Assembly (NCBI GenBank): GCA_022749755.1
Contig: CM040446.1
Location: forward strand, 10,812,367-10,876,366
Direction: 5' to 3'
DNA: 64,000 bases
DNA from: Azadirachta indica
Taxonomy: Eukaryota > Streptophyta > Magnoliopsida > Sapindales > Meliaceae
Part shown: positions 1 to 11,850 of the stretch, one piece after another
Layout of the letters: each line of letters begins with the position of its first letter
Position numbering within the stretch: the first letter of the stretch is position 1
The notes under the pieces: generated by a model
What the model was told of the DNA's origin: nothing
Seen by the model: the letters and a program-made list of their open reading frames with translations, nothing else
The model's database searches: none
Position numbers and translations under genes: made by a program

Positions 1-1572
1 ACCGAATCAAACCAAAATAATGTTATAAAGATACAACAAAGTAAAGAACAAATAAAAGAAGGTAAGACATTTTCATTTCATTTTGAAATTATATAAATAC
101 AAGTCAATTTCTTTTTAGACTCACCAAAGAAATAATAGTAAGTCTTCTTAAATATAGATTAAAATAATAGTATAATGTATCTTTATGTAATACTTTTGTC
201 AATTTTTTTGGGTAGCATAAACTTCTTAGAATTATGAAAAATTTCTAAAATAATCTTAATTTGAATTCAATTTTTATAGATATCCATATTTCAAAAAAAT
301 TTTACCAAATTAACCAAAAAGAAATTTTTGAACAAAAAATCCCTCAATAGCTATTGACTGAAACTTTAAATTATTTTAATTTGTTGAAATTTGAAGCAAA
401 ACTCCTTGAGTTAAAAAGATATGCACTTATCAATAGACAACAAAAAAAAGTTGTCATTCTTTAATATGATTATTAATATTTATTATACTTTTCTGTTAAT
501 GGGAGAAGAAATATTTAAAATTTGTTTCAAGTTATATTATATTGAGTTAATAACAGTTGAACCCTCTTTTTTTAAAATAAATGTCAAACAAACCCCAAGT
601 TAGAAATATTTGTCAATAAGATCCCTTCCGTTACATTTTTTGGTCTTTGTAAAGGTTTGACTGATTTTTACTATCAAAATAACAAAAATGTCCTCATGAC
701 TTATATTGACTCGTGTAATTATATAAATATCTCTAATTTATATATTTTTACAAAAGGAGAATGCTCGATTCCCTCCTTTTGTTTGACCTAATACCTCGAT
801 ACCCTCCTTTTGTAAGGACTATTATAATAGAGACAAAAAAAAGTAATAGAAGGGATATTATTGATAAATATTTCTGACTTGGGGGTCTACTTAACATTTA
901 TTTTTAAAAAAGGGGTCCAACTATCATTAACCTATTACATTTCTTTTAATACTTCAAATATTTTTATTTTCTAATTTACTTCAAGAACACAATTGTTATT
1001 TTTATAATAGTATTATATTTAAAAATATATTTTTTATTTTAACAAAAATTTTTAACAATTTTAATAGTTAAACTATCATTAATTTTTGGTTAAAAAGTAT
1101 AAATTATTATTTTTTAAGAAAATATTTTAACTACTATCTTGTTAATTAGTTTAATCGTAACAATTTCATGTATCAAATTAGGTTGAAAGATTTTAATTTA
1201 TATTTTCAAAAAAAATATTTGATAAATATATTTTTCCAAGGGATAGAATTACTAACCTTAATTTTTTTTATAAATTCGAATTAAATAGAAATTAAAATTA
1301 CTTATTAAAAAAATTTTGGCACTTTAAAGTGGATCGTTTTTGAGTTTTTCAAAATATATTACCTCACTATTGAGTGTCTTCTAACTTTTAATCACTTTAA
1401 AATAAGTTATTTTTTAACAAATTTAAACTTTTCAAAAAATACATTGCCCCTACATAAACTCACTTTTGAATACCTTTCAACTTTTAGCCGCTTTAAAATG
1501 AGTTATTTTTTAACACCCCTTTAACTGTTATAAAAGACATTGTCTCAACAAAACCTCATTTTAAGTGGTTTT
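1..1572. repeat. 1.6 kb direct repeat, copy 1 (left edge cut by window)
   Basis: Positions 1-1572 align base for base, with scattered substitutions, to 3361-4995. Both copies begin with the same AT-rich sequence at 1 and 3361 and diverge just after the shared 'aaacctcatttta' (1553 / 4976). Copy 1 lacks about 60 bases present in copy 2 near 4160-4250. No protein coding is visible; the short ORFs are AT-rich noise. The true left end may lie outside the window. It holds a small inverted-repeat element (546-931) and degenerate subrepeats (about 1310-1570). Confidence 0.85.
546..931. mobile_element. Small Mutator-like MITE candidate with about 90-bp inverted ends
   Basis: The left end (gttaataacagttgaaccc, then aaataaatgtc, aagttagaaatatttgtcaa and atcccttcc) is the reverse complement, with mismatches, of the right end that finishes at 931. 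Arms are about 90 bases. The second copy is at 3911-4354. I could not find a convincing target duplication. Long internal inverted repeats without coding fit a non-autonomous Mutator-like element, which is an inference. Confidence 0.5.
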
Positions 1573-1881
1573 AGTATTTTGTGAATAAAATTTCTTACTT
1601 TTATTCAAAATTTTTTAAAAAAATTATTTTTTTATTTATTATAGTTAAAGATAATTTAGTAAAATTATTATTTATTATTTTAAATAATACAAATCATTTT
1701 ATTAAGTCCATAATAAGGGTATGAAAGTAATTAAACTTTAAAAAGTAATTTTTAATGGAGATAAAGCTAACGGTGTGGGGATAAAAGGCCTTTTGAAAAA
1801 TTTAGGGGGGAAGTGGGATAATTAGCTCTAACTTTAAGAGGATAAAGGACATTTTTTTTCATTTTTTGTTAATGATACAAG
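1573..1881. other. AT-rich non-coding stretch
   Basis: No gene and no recognised repeat. Sequence after the end of the direct repeat copy, running up to the hAT MITE. Confidence 0.6.
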
Positions 1882-2304
1882 TAGGAGTGGGTAGAAAAAT
1901 CGAAGCAAAACTAATAGATTCGATATGATTTTCGTGTGATTCAGTTTGGTTTCAGTTCTTAAAGTTAAAAATTTAAAATTTTAGATTTGATTTCGATTTT
2001 GACCTAAAAATTTGAACCGGACCGAACTTATTATTTTTTTAATTTTTATGAAAAAATAACGTCATTTTTGTTAGTTAAAAAAATCACATCGTTTTTCTAG
2101 TTTAAAAAATTTTCAAAATTTAAAAAATATATAATTGAGCATAAGAACTGAGCCAAATCGAAAACTTTAACCAATCGGTGCGGTTCTAATTCGGTTCTTT
2201 TATATATTCTGTCTGGTTCAGTCCTGAAAATTAAAACCCTAAAATTTTTAGTCTCGATCCGATTTTGTAGAAACTTGGAACGAATCAAAATTTGCCCTCC
2301 CCTA
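1882..2304. mobile_element. Non-autonomous hAT element (MITE), 423 bp
   Basis: Starts taggagtgggtagaaaa and ends ttttgccctccccta, so the terminal inverted repeats read TAGGAGTGGGTAG and TAGGGGAGGGCAA. Flanks are gatacaag (1874-1881) and aatacaac (2305-2312), a degenerate 8-bp target duplication with 6 of 8 matching, the size made by hAT transposases. The interior is rich in 'ggttcggttc/gaaccgaacc' and contains 'aacgtcattttt', also seen near the ends of the full hAT at 5150-9967. It has no coding capacity. Confidence 0.75.
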
Positions 2305-3360
2305 AATACAACTTTTGAAAAATAATATTTTTAAGACAATTAATTATTTCTAGCATTGCTATTATATTTTCTCCATTAGTAAGACTAAAAATCTTTAAAA
2401 TTTTTGTGAGTGAGAGTTTGCCAATAATTTTTCATCTTCCTATAAAGAAAAATTTAAATTTAGTTGCAAAAGTAATAAAAATAAAATAATGTAAGATCAA
2501 TTTTTTTAAATAAAAACAACATAAACTTTCATTCCATAAAAGAAAATACCATAATTTGCAAATTTACACCTATATCAGCAAACATACTGTAGAGATTAAT
2601 TATAACAAACAACCAGACAAATCGTAAATTTTGTAAGAAATAAGGAAAAAAATGAAATAACACCTTTCCACTGGGTGTTTTTCAATGATTTTAATAAGAT
2701 AATAAATTTTAAAACACAAAAAATAAATTTTAACTTGGAGCTTTCTAGAATTTTCCATAACTCATTTTTTTTAATCTCTTTTTTTTGAGTTGATCTTTTC
2801 AATTGGTGCTAGAACAAATCTCTTGCAACATGTTTGTTGTATTAGAGAAACTCCCATATTTGAAACATAAACTCATCAAATATGTCTATATAACTTTTAA
2901 AATTTACAGATCTATAAAAAAAGGATACCACAGCCTTATAAACAAACGAAAAATCACAAAACTACCTCAAATCCAAATATGGGTAGAAATAAATTATCAT
3001 TAAGTAGTTATAATCTATCAAATAGAAATATACCATCATAAATTTATATTTAATTGGAAATATATCTTTGTTATTAAAAAGGAAACAAAAACAACAAAGA
3101 AACAAAGAAATATCACCTAAGATGGAGTAAATCTCCATCTCTAGTGAGAAGAAGAAGAAAAGATTTTGTGAAATTGCAGAAGAGAGAGACGAGAGAAAAG
3201 TATAGAGGAAAAATAAAAGTTCTCTTACTTTAGCATTACTAATATAAGTTCAATAGAAAAGAAGTAAAAATAACAAATTTAAAGAACTAAACCGTACAAT
3301 TGTAATCATGTTATTAAAGATAAATAAAGATACGATTTTTAAAAAAATTAAACCAATCTG
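2305..3360. other. Non-coding stretch between direct repeats
   Basis: AT-rich, no convincing coding. A purine-rich patch at about 3120-3225 (gagaagaagaagaaaag, agagagagacgagag) looks like a gene leader, but no gene follows it. Right boundary is the start of direct repeat copy 2. Confidence 0.5.
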
Positions 3361-4995
3361 AACCGAATCAAACCAAAATAATGTTATAAAGATACAACAA
3401 AGTAAAGAACAAATAAAAGAAGGTAAGACATTTTCATTTCATTTTGAAATTATATAAATACAAGTCAATTTCTTTTTAGACTCACCAAAGAAATAATAGT
3501 AAGTCTTCTTAAGTATAGATTAAAATAATAGTATAATGTATCTTTATTTAATACTTTTGTCAATTTTTTTGGGTAGCATAAACTTCTTAGAATTATGAAA
3601 AATTTCTAAAATAATCTTAATTTGCATTCAATTTTTATAGATATCTATATTTCAAAAAAATTTTACCAAATTAACCAAAAAGAAATTTTCGAACAAAAAT
3701 ATCCCTCAATAGCTATTGACTGAAACTTTAAATTTTTTTAATTTGTTGAAATTTGAAGCAAAACTCCTTGAGTTAAAAAGATAGGCACTAATCAATAGAC
3801 AACAAAAAAAAGTTGTCATTCTTTAATATGATTATTAATATTTATTATAATACTTTTCTGTTAATGGGAGAAGAAATATTTAAAATTTGTTTCAAGTTAT
3901 ATTATATTGAGTTAATAACAGTTGAACCCTCTTTTTTTAAAATAAATGTCAAGCAAACCCCCAAGTTAGAAATATTTGTCAACAAGATCCCTTCCGTTAC
4001 ATTTTTTTGGTCTTTGTAAAGGTTTGACTGATTTTTACTATCAAAATAACAAAAATATCCTTATGACTTATATTGACTCATGTAATTATATAAATATCTC
4101 TAATTTATATATTTTTACAAAAGGAGAATGCTCGATTCCCTCCTTTTGTTTGACCTAATACCCCGATATCCCCCTTTTGTTTGCATAATATCTCGAATCC
4201 CTCTTCGGTTAGTTAAATTATAATGACTATTATACTCTTATGCCTTATAATAGAGACAAAAAAAAGTAATGGAAGGGATATTATTGATGAATATTTCTGA
4301 CTTGGGGGTCTACTTAACATTTATTTTTAAAAAAGGGGTCCAACTATCATTAACCTATTACATTTCTTTTAATACTTCAAATATTTTTATTTTCTAATTT
4401 ACTTCAAGAACACAATTGTTATTTTTATAATATTATTATATTTAAAAATATATTTTTTATTTTTAACAAAAATTTTTAACAATTTTAATAGTTAAACTAT
4501 CATTAATTTTTGGTTAAAAAGTATAAATTATTATTTTTTAAGAAAATATTTTAACTACTATCTTGTTAATTAGTTTAATCGTAACAATTTCATGTATCAA
4601 ATTAGGTTGAAAGATTTTAATTATATTTTCAAAAAAAATATTTGATAAATATATTTTTCCAAGGGATAGAATTACTAACCTTAATTTTTTTTTATAAATT
4701 CCAATTAAATAGAAATTAAAATTACTTATTAAAAAAATTTTGGCACTTTAAAGTGGATCGTTTTTGAGTTTTTCAAAATATATTACCTCACTATTGAGTG
4801 TCTTCTAACTTTTAATCACTTTAAAATAAGTTATTTTTTAACAAATTTAAACTTTTCAAAAAATACATTGCCCCTACATGAACTCACTTTGGAATACCTT
4901 TCAACTTTTAACCGCTTTAAAATAGGTTATTTTTTAGCACCCTTTAACTATTATAAAAGACATTGTCTCAACAAAACCTCATTTTAAATGGTTTT
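3361..4995. repeat. 1.6 kb direct repeat, copy 2
   Basis: Second copy of 1-1572. It keeps a segment of the inner element that copy 1 has lost (about 4160-4250), so copy 2 is nearer the ancestral form. Its right side runs on into the degenerate 82-95-bp subrepeats that are interrupted by the hAT insertion at 5150. Confidence 0.85.
3911..4354. mobile_element. Small Mutator-like MITE candidate, fuller copy
   Basis: Same element as 546-931 with the internal segment intact. Its ends begin gttaataacagttg on both strands (right end ...caactatcattaac). Related end sequence recurs at about 55415-55510, so the family is dispersed. Confidence 0.5.
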
Positions 4996-5149
4996 CAATT
5001 TTAAAATACTTTAAAGTGACTATTTTCAAGTTTTTTATAACACATCGTCTCACTTTCGAATACCCTTAACTTTCGAGCATTATAAAATGAGTTATTTTCA
5101 AGTACCTTTAAACTTTTTAAAAACACATTGTCCTACAAGAATTTTTGAG
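4740..5149. repeat. Degenerate 82-95 bp subrepeats, left part
   Basis: Anchor motif cattgcc/cattgtct recurs at about 4866, 4961, 5043 and 5126, each followed by 'ctcactttngaataccttt' and 'ctttaaaatgagttatttt'-type sequence. The series resumes after the hAT element at 9968, so the hAT was inserted into the tract. Confidence 0.65.
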
Positions 5150-6518
5150 TAAGAGTAGGTATGGTTCGGTCCAGTCTGGGACCGAAATCGGTTTTTTCAG
5201 GTTTTCAATATTAAAAACCAAATCGGACTGAATAGCTGAATAATATTGGACCATAACATGATTGATTGTTCTGGTTTGGGTCGGTCCGGTTTTAATGTTT
5301 TAAGGTAATTATTTTTGAAAAATTTAATAATATTTATTTATACCCATAAATACAATATAAATGTAAATAATAAAATGTTTAATTAAATTTGTCATATTTT
5401 CTCAAATTAAAAATTTAATTTCTTTATAAGTAATGAATTTTAAATGATTATTCAAATTCATTACTTGTAAAAAAAATAATTTTGACATATAATGATATAA
5501 TTAATTAATTCAAATTCTTTACTTATAAAAGAAAATAATTTTATCATATAATAATATAAGTAATTAATCAGTAAAGTTAATTGATTAAATTAATGAGTCA
5601 ATTAATTTGAGGATTAATTAATTTTTCAGTAAAATACTAAAATATAAATAGCAAACAATAACAAATAATTAAGAAAATTAACTAATTAAGAGTACTTAAT
5701 TCAAAATTGAAAAAATAAAACAAGCATAAATAAATAATTCAACATTTCGAAAACAAGGAATATCAAGTCAGCAACAAGCAATAACAGCAGAAGTTAGAAA
5801 CTAACACTTGGCAGTATACAGTAGTACAACTTATACAAAAGTAACAAATTCCAACTTGTAAAAAAAAAACAAATCTAACTTTCAGTAAGGTAGTAAAGTG
5901 ATTAAATCTTAAACATGAAATGGTAGACAATAATAAGCCTTTAATGTGTGATTTTAGAAGCCTACATACAAACCAATCTCCAAGCAATCTACTTCTACAA
6001 AATGATAATGATTATTTAGATATCTAACCATCTAAGCCAAGCCAAGTATCTAGTTCCAATAAAATCATAATCAAGTTATCATGTTGAATTGGAAATAATT
6101 ACTTCATATGTGAAAACAAACTATAATTTCTTGCCATATTTTCTTGATATTTCTATTTGCTATAAAATCATAATCAAATCATCTAGTAATCTGAATATAA
6201 TGCCACTTTAATTTGAAATACAAAGTTATAAAATATAAAAAAAGACATTTAAATAGCATGACATTTATATATATACTTTTGTAAACAATTATTAAACATA
6301 ATGTATATATTACAAACCTCAAAGTGCATTATCAAACAATAGTTATGTGCTCCTCTAGTTCTTGCATTGGCTTCACAAACTCTGCATCACAATAAAAGAA
6401 ACTTAGAAATTTATCAACTTACAAGTAAACTAGTATACTGAATAATTAATTTCTTTGTATCATCTGATTCAATTGCTTCATAAAATTCAGCCTCCTATAC
6501 ACATGCTTTTTCATATGA

Positions 6519-8540
6519 CTAATCACCAAGTAGTGAAGAACGTAACCAGTTTTGTACACAAACTAATACTTGAACAGATTTAGGAGTCAAAGAACTCCTA
6601 AACCGATCAAGAATACGCCCATCAATAATAAATGCTGATTTAGATGCAACAGTGGAGATTGGAATAGCAAAAATATCTTTTGTTATCAAAGATAAAACTT
6701 GATATTTCATACAATCCAACTTCCACCAACACAGAATATCAAAATTCTCATTATTAGGAGGCTCAACACCTTTCAATAAATATCTCTCGATCTCATGTTT
6801 CCCTTCAATATCATGGTGGATTTCTTTTTGCATTGAAAATTGTTGAAAAGTATTACAAGGTTTATCAGAAGTAAGATCATCATCATCATTATCCACCAAC
6901 ATACTTGGCAATGGTTCATCACAAGAATGATAACTACTACCACTAGATCCACAAGCTATATCACTATCAATGTTTGCATGCCGCACAATATACGTGTTAT
7001 ATAAATTATATAACAACCCTTTAATTTGTTTTCTCATGGCTTCAATCGTGTTGGAATTGTACAAAGAACTGAAACAATATACCACAAAATCCATTTTGCA
7101 ATGTGGATCTAACACAACTGCAACAAGTAATAATTTATTTATATTCTTTAAAGAACCCTAATATTTATCAAACTTCTTCTTCATATTAGTCACCATATTA
7201 CATAACAAATCATCTTTACTTGTACAAAGTATCTGCAAGTGTATCTGAATTTTTCATATCTCATTAAAATACAAATTTGATGTTACACTAGTGGAAGCAC
7301 TAAACTTCAAAGTTACCTCATAAAATGTCTCCAAAAATTTTCATAAATTTTCTTGCGTTTTTTCAACACTGAGAAGTTGGTAGCCTTAGTCTTACTTTTC
7401 TATTTTCAGTTTCTTCAAAATAAGACAAATAAAGAGAATCATCATCTTACATTCTATCAAACACTTTTTGGAACTTCGATGCACTTTCCAATATCAAGTA
7501 CGTTCAATTCCATCTTATAGGAACATCCATCAACATAAGTTCTTTGGACGAAATTTTCTCTTTTTTTGCACATATTTTGAATTTGGTTAGTCTTGTCGCA
7601 GAAGATCGGATGTACTTCACATCATTGTGAATTTTCACTATTGTTTCATCTACTTCTTTCAATCCTTCACCAACAATTAAATTAAGAATCTGCGCAGAAA
7701 ATCTCAAATGCAAGTATTCTCCATTTAGCACTAAAGTATCACTGCCCTAATTTTTTAACTTCCTTCTAATATAATTTACTGTTAATCATTTGAACTTGCA
7801 TTATCAACAGTAATAGTGAACAATCTCTCTATACCCTAATCTTGTAAATGCGCCTCAATCAATTTGCTAATAGTCTTTCCTTTGTGATTTGAAACCACAC
7901 CAAACTCAATATTCTCCTTTGTAAATTCTAATCATTATCAATGAAATGCGTTGTGATTATCATATAGCTAATATTTTGAATTAAAGTCTATATGTCAGTA
8001 GTGAAACTAATCCTTTGCCCATTTGCAGAAATACGTTCTTAAATACAGCTTTCTCATTTACATATAACTGAAGCATATCCCTTGAAATTGTTCTTTGTGA
8101 TGGAATATCAAACTTTGGACAAGCAATTCTACAAAACTTTTGAAACCTCTCACCCTTTACAAAGCTTAAAGGCAACTCATCGACAATAATCATCTTAACC
8201 AATGCTTTTCTACATGTTGCTTTGTTTAAACCCATAGACATCAAACTAGTAATAGTACTCTCACCACCATTACAATTAGTCTTACTTTACGCAAAAATTA
8301 ATACCATTTGCTTCTCATCTACCACACTATTTTTATATGCGAGACACCTATTCAAATGTTTATGCAAACCAAAAGTTCCAACAGTGTTACTTTTATAAGC
8401 AAAATCTTTATGATAATAATGACACTCAGCTCTTTTTCCCCCTAGCAACTTAGTGAAGAATTTCCAAATATCGGATCTCAATTTTTTATCAAATCTCGAA
8501 ACTTCCTCTTGATTTAGTTCATCTTTCTCATCAGTATTAC
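6519..8540 (-). pseudogene. hAT transposase pseudogene (RICESLEEPER-like)
   Basis: Transposase of the Ac-like hAT group, which would bind element ends and catalyse cut-and-paste in the nucleus. Reading minus: about 8540-8287 is a BED-type zinc finger (SDIWKFF, CHYYHKDFAY, HKHLNRC). 8244-7981 holds the conserved stretch MIIVDELPLSFV, CRIACPKFDIPS, DMLQLY. 7731-7504 matches the central region (HLRFSAQILNLIV, ATRLTKF, MDVPIRWN). 7115-6519 is an uninterrupted 198-codon stretch ending in the dimerisation region (FDILCWWK, IPISTVASKSAF, GRILDRFRSSL, VCVQNWL). In intact relatives the dimerisation block usually reads SAFSTGGRIL; here it is SAFIIDGRIL. Between the blocks there are many stops, so it is dead as read. 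The partial second copy lacks the dimerisation end. Confidence 0.85.
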
Positions 8541-8619
8541 ACCTTTTATAAGTAAAGTCTATCACAATATAAACAAATATGTCCCACAAGATTAATTACT
8601 ATTTTTTATAAGAAAATTA

Positions 8620-9250
8620 TTGACAATAGATGCCCTAAACAACTGCTGCTTTTGTGCAATAGAACTGCGCAAAATAGTTGTTGTTCTAGGCATGAAAATG
8701 GCCCAGAAACAGCAGCCGTTTTTGGGCAATAAAATGCCTAGAACAGCTGTTATTCCAGGCATGAAAATGACCCAGAAATAGCAGTTGTTTTTGAACAATA
8801 AAATGCCCAAAACAACTGTGGTTTCCAGCATGAAAACTCTCAAAATAGCTGATATTCCAGGCATAAAAATAGGCCAGAAACAGCAGCTGTTTCTGGGCAA
8901 TAAAATACTTATAACAACAGCTATTTTTGGATAATAAAACGCCTAAAATAGCTGTTATTCTAGGCTTAAAAATGCCTAGAACAGCTGCTGTTTCAAACAT
9001 GAAAATGGCCCAGAAACAACAGCTGTTTTTCTGCAATAAAATGCCTAGAACAACAGCTGTTTTTGGGCATGAAAATGCCTAGAACAGCTGCTATTTTAGG
9101 CATAAATACACCCAGAACAGTACTTGTTCTCAGCAAGAAAGGTGCCCAGAAACAACAACTTTTTATTGCCCAGAAACAGCAGCTGTTCTTAGCCATTTTT
9201 CTGCACAGAACAATTGAAATAACTGTTATTTCTGGACAATTTTCTTGCCC
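8620..9250. repeat. Array of hairpin-forming about 34-bp units inside the hAT
   Basis: Roughly 18 imperfect units. Each is a short palindrome centred on CAGCTG or CAGCAGCTG with arms of the type ccagaaacag / ctgtttctgg, joined by 10-base spacers ataaaatg or atgaaaatg. A perfect example is 8874-8896, with 10-base arms around a 3-base centre. All six frames give repetitive peptides (for example AVLGIFMP), which are a by-product. The array sits beyond the 5' end of the transposase frame, toward the element's right end (5' side on the minus strand), where hAT elements carry subterminal motifs. Confidence 0.85.
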
Positions 9251-9967
9251 AAAAACAATATCTTAATCTCATTTGACATTTAATAACTAACTCATTTTTC
9301 ATAGTTTTTTTCGAATAAAGACTATATAATCAGCCAATGTTTTAGGTTTTACTGTAGCAATAATCACAAAACAAGCAACACATGATTTTAGTCTTTTAAT
9401 AAAATGATTTAACATAAAATGACTTGAGTGAAATAAGAATGCAAAGAATAAACATGATTAGGATAAAAATTACAAACATTAACAATGAATTTGACAAATC
9501 TTGCAAGAAATCATAAATGAAATCGCAACTAATAGAGGGTTATTACTGGTGCAAATTGCAATTGGAAGCCACCGGCAATAGTCAAGCAGAAGAACTCTAA
9601 ATTGATGATCGAGTATTAGAAGAATGAAGAATCGAAGAACGAAGATGTTTTTCCTTTTCAAAGTCTAAGAGACTGAACCACACAGAAAAAACAAATGAAG
9701 ATTGAAGAAGAAAAGTGTAATTTTTTGTTTTTATATTTTTTCTTAAAGCCCAAAACGACGTCATTTTAACTTTCTAAATAAAAAAAATAAAAAAATCCGG
9801 TTCGATCCCCATTTTTTAGAGTAAACCTGAAACCAGATCGAAATTTTTGGACTTTTATATTTAAGTACCGAACATGACTGAATTATATTAAAAACCAAAC
9901 CGAACCTGCCGATTCTGCATCCGATCCGATTTGGTCCAGTTTGGTTCATTGTTTCTACCCACTCCTA

Positions 9968-10290
9968 TTTTTAAGTGCTCTAAAGTAGGTCATTTTTTAG
10001 TACTTTTTAATTGTTACAAACACATTGCTCCACCAAGACTTTATTTCTGAGTGCCTTTAATTTTTAAACACTCTCAAGTGGGTTATTTTTGAGTTTTTTT
10101 AATAATGTATTGCCTCATTTGCAAGTATTCTTAAACCTTCAGGTGTTCTAAAGTGAGCTATTTTCAAACACTCTTAAACTTTCTAAAAATACATTACCTC
10201 CACAAGAACTCATTTTTGAGTGCCCTTCAACTTTCGATCACTCTAAAATGAGTTATTTTCAAATAACTTTTAATTGTTACAACATAGATT
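9968..10290. repeat. Degenerate about 84-bp subrepeats, right part
   Basis: Anchors cattgctc, tattgcctc, cattacctc at about 10023, 10108 and 10192 with the same filler as 4740-5149 ('gagtgcccttcaactttcgat', 'aaaatgagttattttc'). It continues the tract interrupted by the hAT insertion. Duplicated at 15783-16110. Confidence 0.65.
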
Positions 10291-11850
10291 TCGAATATAT
10301 TGTTTCGTACTCAAAACTATAATTAAAATACTTTTTAATAAATAATTTTAAATTCTAGTTAATTACAATTTGTAATTTAATAGATTTTTTTTTTAGTAGT
10401 TTAACTGTTAAAACCATTAAATAATTTTTGTAAAAATAAAAAATATATCTTAAAATAAATAATATTATAAAAATAATAATCGGTTTTTAAAGTGAAATAG
10501 AAAATGAAAGAATTTAAAGTATTAAAAGAAATATAATATAACTTTAGACAAAATTTGAAAATGTTTTTCTCTCATTAATGGAAAAATATAATAAATATTA
10601 ATAACCATATTAAATTATAACTGATGGCAAAGATAAAAATTGGATGTGAAAGCATACCTTTTTTCTCTTTAAATCTCAAATAGGTAGTTCTACCATTTTT
10701 GAGTGGTGAAAAATCACACACGAGAAATATCACATACTTCACAATGCAATAACACTAACCGTGAGATTTTACTTTTTAAGGGCAAATGCATCATTGTGCT
10801 CATATTTTGATTGACAAAAAGTTTAAATTACTAAGATTTAAACTCTTGCCCGCTAAATAAGAGTAAAGGGCAAGTAGTTATACCATCAAGATAGACCAAC
10901 ATTTAGTGATTTTGCATATACATTACCATACATATAATATTGTCATGCATATTTTTTTCTTTATAATATATTTTATGAATTAATTTCAGTTTGTAAATTT
11001 CTCTTTCATTTTTTAATATTATAAAATAATTATTATTTTAATTTCATGCAAAATTTCAAAAAATTATTATTAGTCACAAATATATATTTTTTTTTGTAAT
11101 TTTTATTAATTGATTTGGTTATTTAATTAGAATAAAAATTTTATTTTTTTAAATTTATGTAAAATAATTATGATTTTACTGTCACAAAATAAGTATTAGT
11201 TTAATTTTTTATTCAATTCTTTTACAAAAAAATATATTAGTTTAATACAAAATTAACAAAAAAAAGCACAATGTGACCTTTTTTATTAAAATATGTAAAT
11301 GTATATATTTTTAATTTTATTTGGGAGATAAACAAATATCACTGAGCCTGTACATTACAGACCTAATCATTAATCTTCAAGGGTCAACAAGGTCATTTTC
11401 TTTCAAAAAGTAAAAAGTCATTATTAGTGTCATAACATCAGCGAGTAAATGTTAGTTTGAACCAAAGGGGTATAATCTATATAAGTTAATAAATTAGGAA
11501 GAAAATTGGTATTTGTTCAATCTTAATGTGAATAAGAAGTCTATTTTTATTCAAAAATTACTTGAAATAAAATAATCTCTTAACTCCTTATTTATCTACA
11601 ATAATTAATAATTATCCTAGATAATTAATTAATTATTTAGATAAATATAATAATATTTATTATAAAAATAAATATTATTCCATTAATTAGATTGGGTTTC
11701 TAGACCAACTGGATTAACTCATCATGGGCACTCTCTATTAGGCCTAACCCAAGTTCACAATAACAATGGTGGTTATTGTTTAGTAGTAAAGGTGTGTGTA
11801 TTTTTCTTTGGATGAGTGTCCTTCAAATCTTAACAAACTAAAAAATAATT
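10291..11850. repeat. AT-rich flank, copy 1 of duplicated block
   Basis: Non-coding. Its first part (about 10300-10542) is the reverse complement, with drift, of about 4360-4600 and 950-1190 (shared 'tttcttttaatact', 'tttttataatattattta'), so the direct repeats and this flank may be arms of one large inverted-repeat element. Duplicated at 16110-17211, where about 535 bases (about 11129-11662) are missing. Confidence 0.6.

Larger units (their letters stand above)
5150..9967 (-). mobile_element. hAT-superfamily DNA transposon, 4.8 kb, decayed
   Basis: Ends are taagagtaggtatgg at the left and, reverse-complemented from the right, taggagtgggtagaa. Both then run into 'ggtccagt/ggttcgg'-rich subterminal sequence. 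Flanks tttttgag (5142-5149) and tttttaag (9968-9975) match at 7 of 8 positions, the 8-bp duplication expected of hAT. Inside, on the minus strand, lie a BED-type finger, a central transposase segment and the C-terminal hAT dimerisation region, in that order (8540 down to 6519). The element also carries a hairpin repeat array (8620-9250). The coding region has stops and frameshifts, so it is not autonomous as read. Confidence 0.88.

Noticed and set aside
421..4158. Short ORFs repeated in both 1.6 kb copies (421-603, 3813-4019)
   Set aside because: They are conserved only because the DNA is duplicated, and they lie in the inverted-repeat element.
1..4995. The 1.6 kb direct repeats as a pair of LTRs
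   Set aside because: No TG/CA ends, no primer-binding site or polypurine tract, and no retroelement coding between them.
6970..7161. Plus-strand ORF beginning MFACRTIYVLYK
   Set aside because: It is antisense to the transposase C-terminal block, which has clear hAT homology.
8620..9250. CRISPR-like array
   Set aside because: Units are contiguous palindromes without unique spacers, in a plant nuclear transposon.
8592..9266. Overlapping long ORFs on both strands giving AVLGIFMP-type repeats
   Set aside because: They arise from the hairpin array, which is open in several frames at once. No start context, homology or conserved frame between the two copies.
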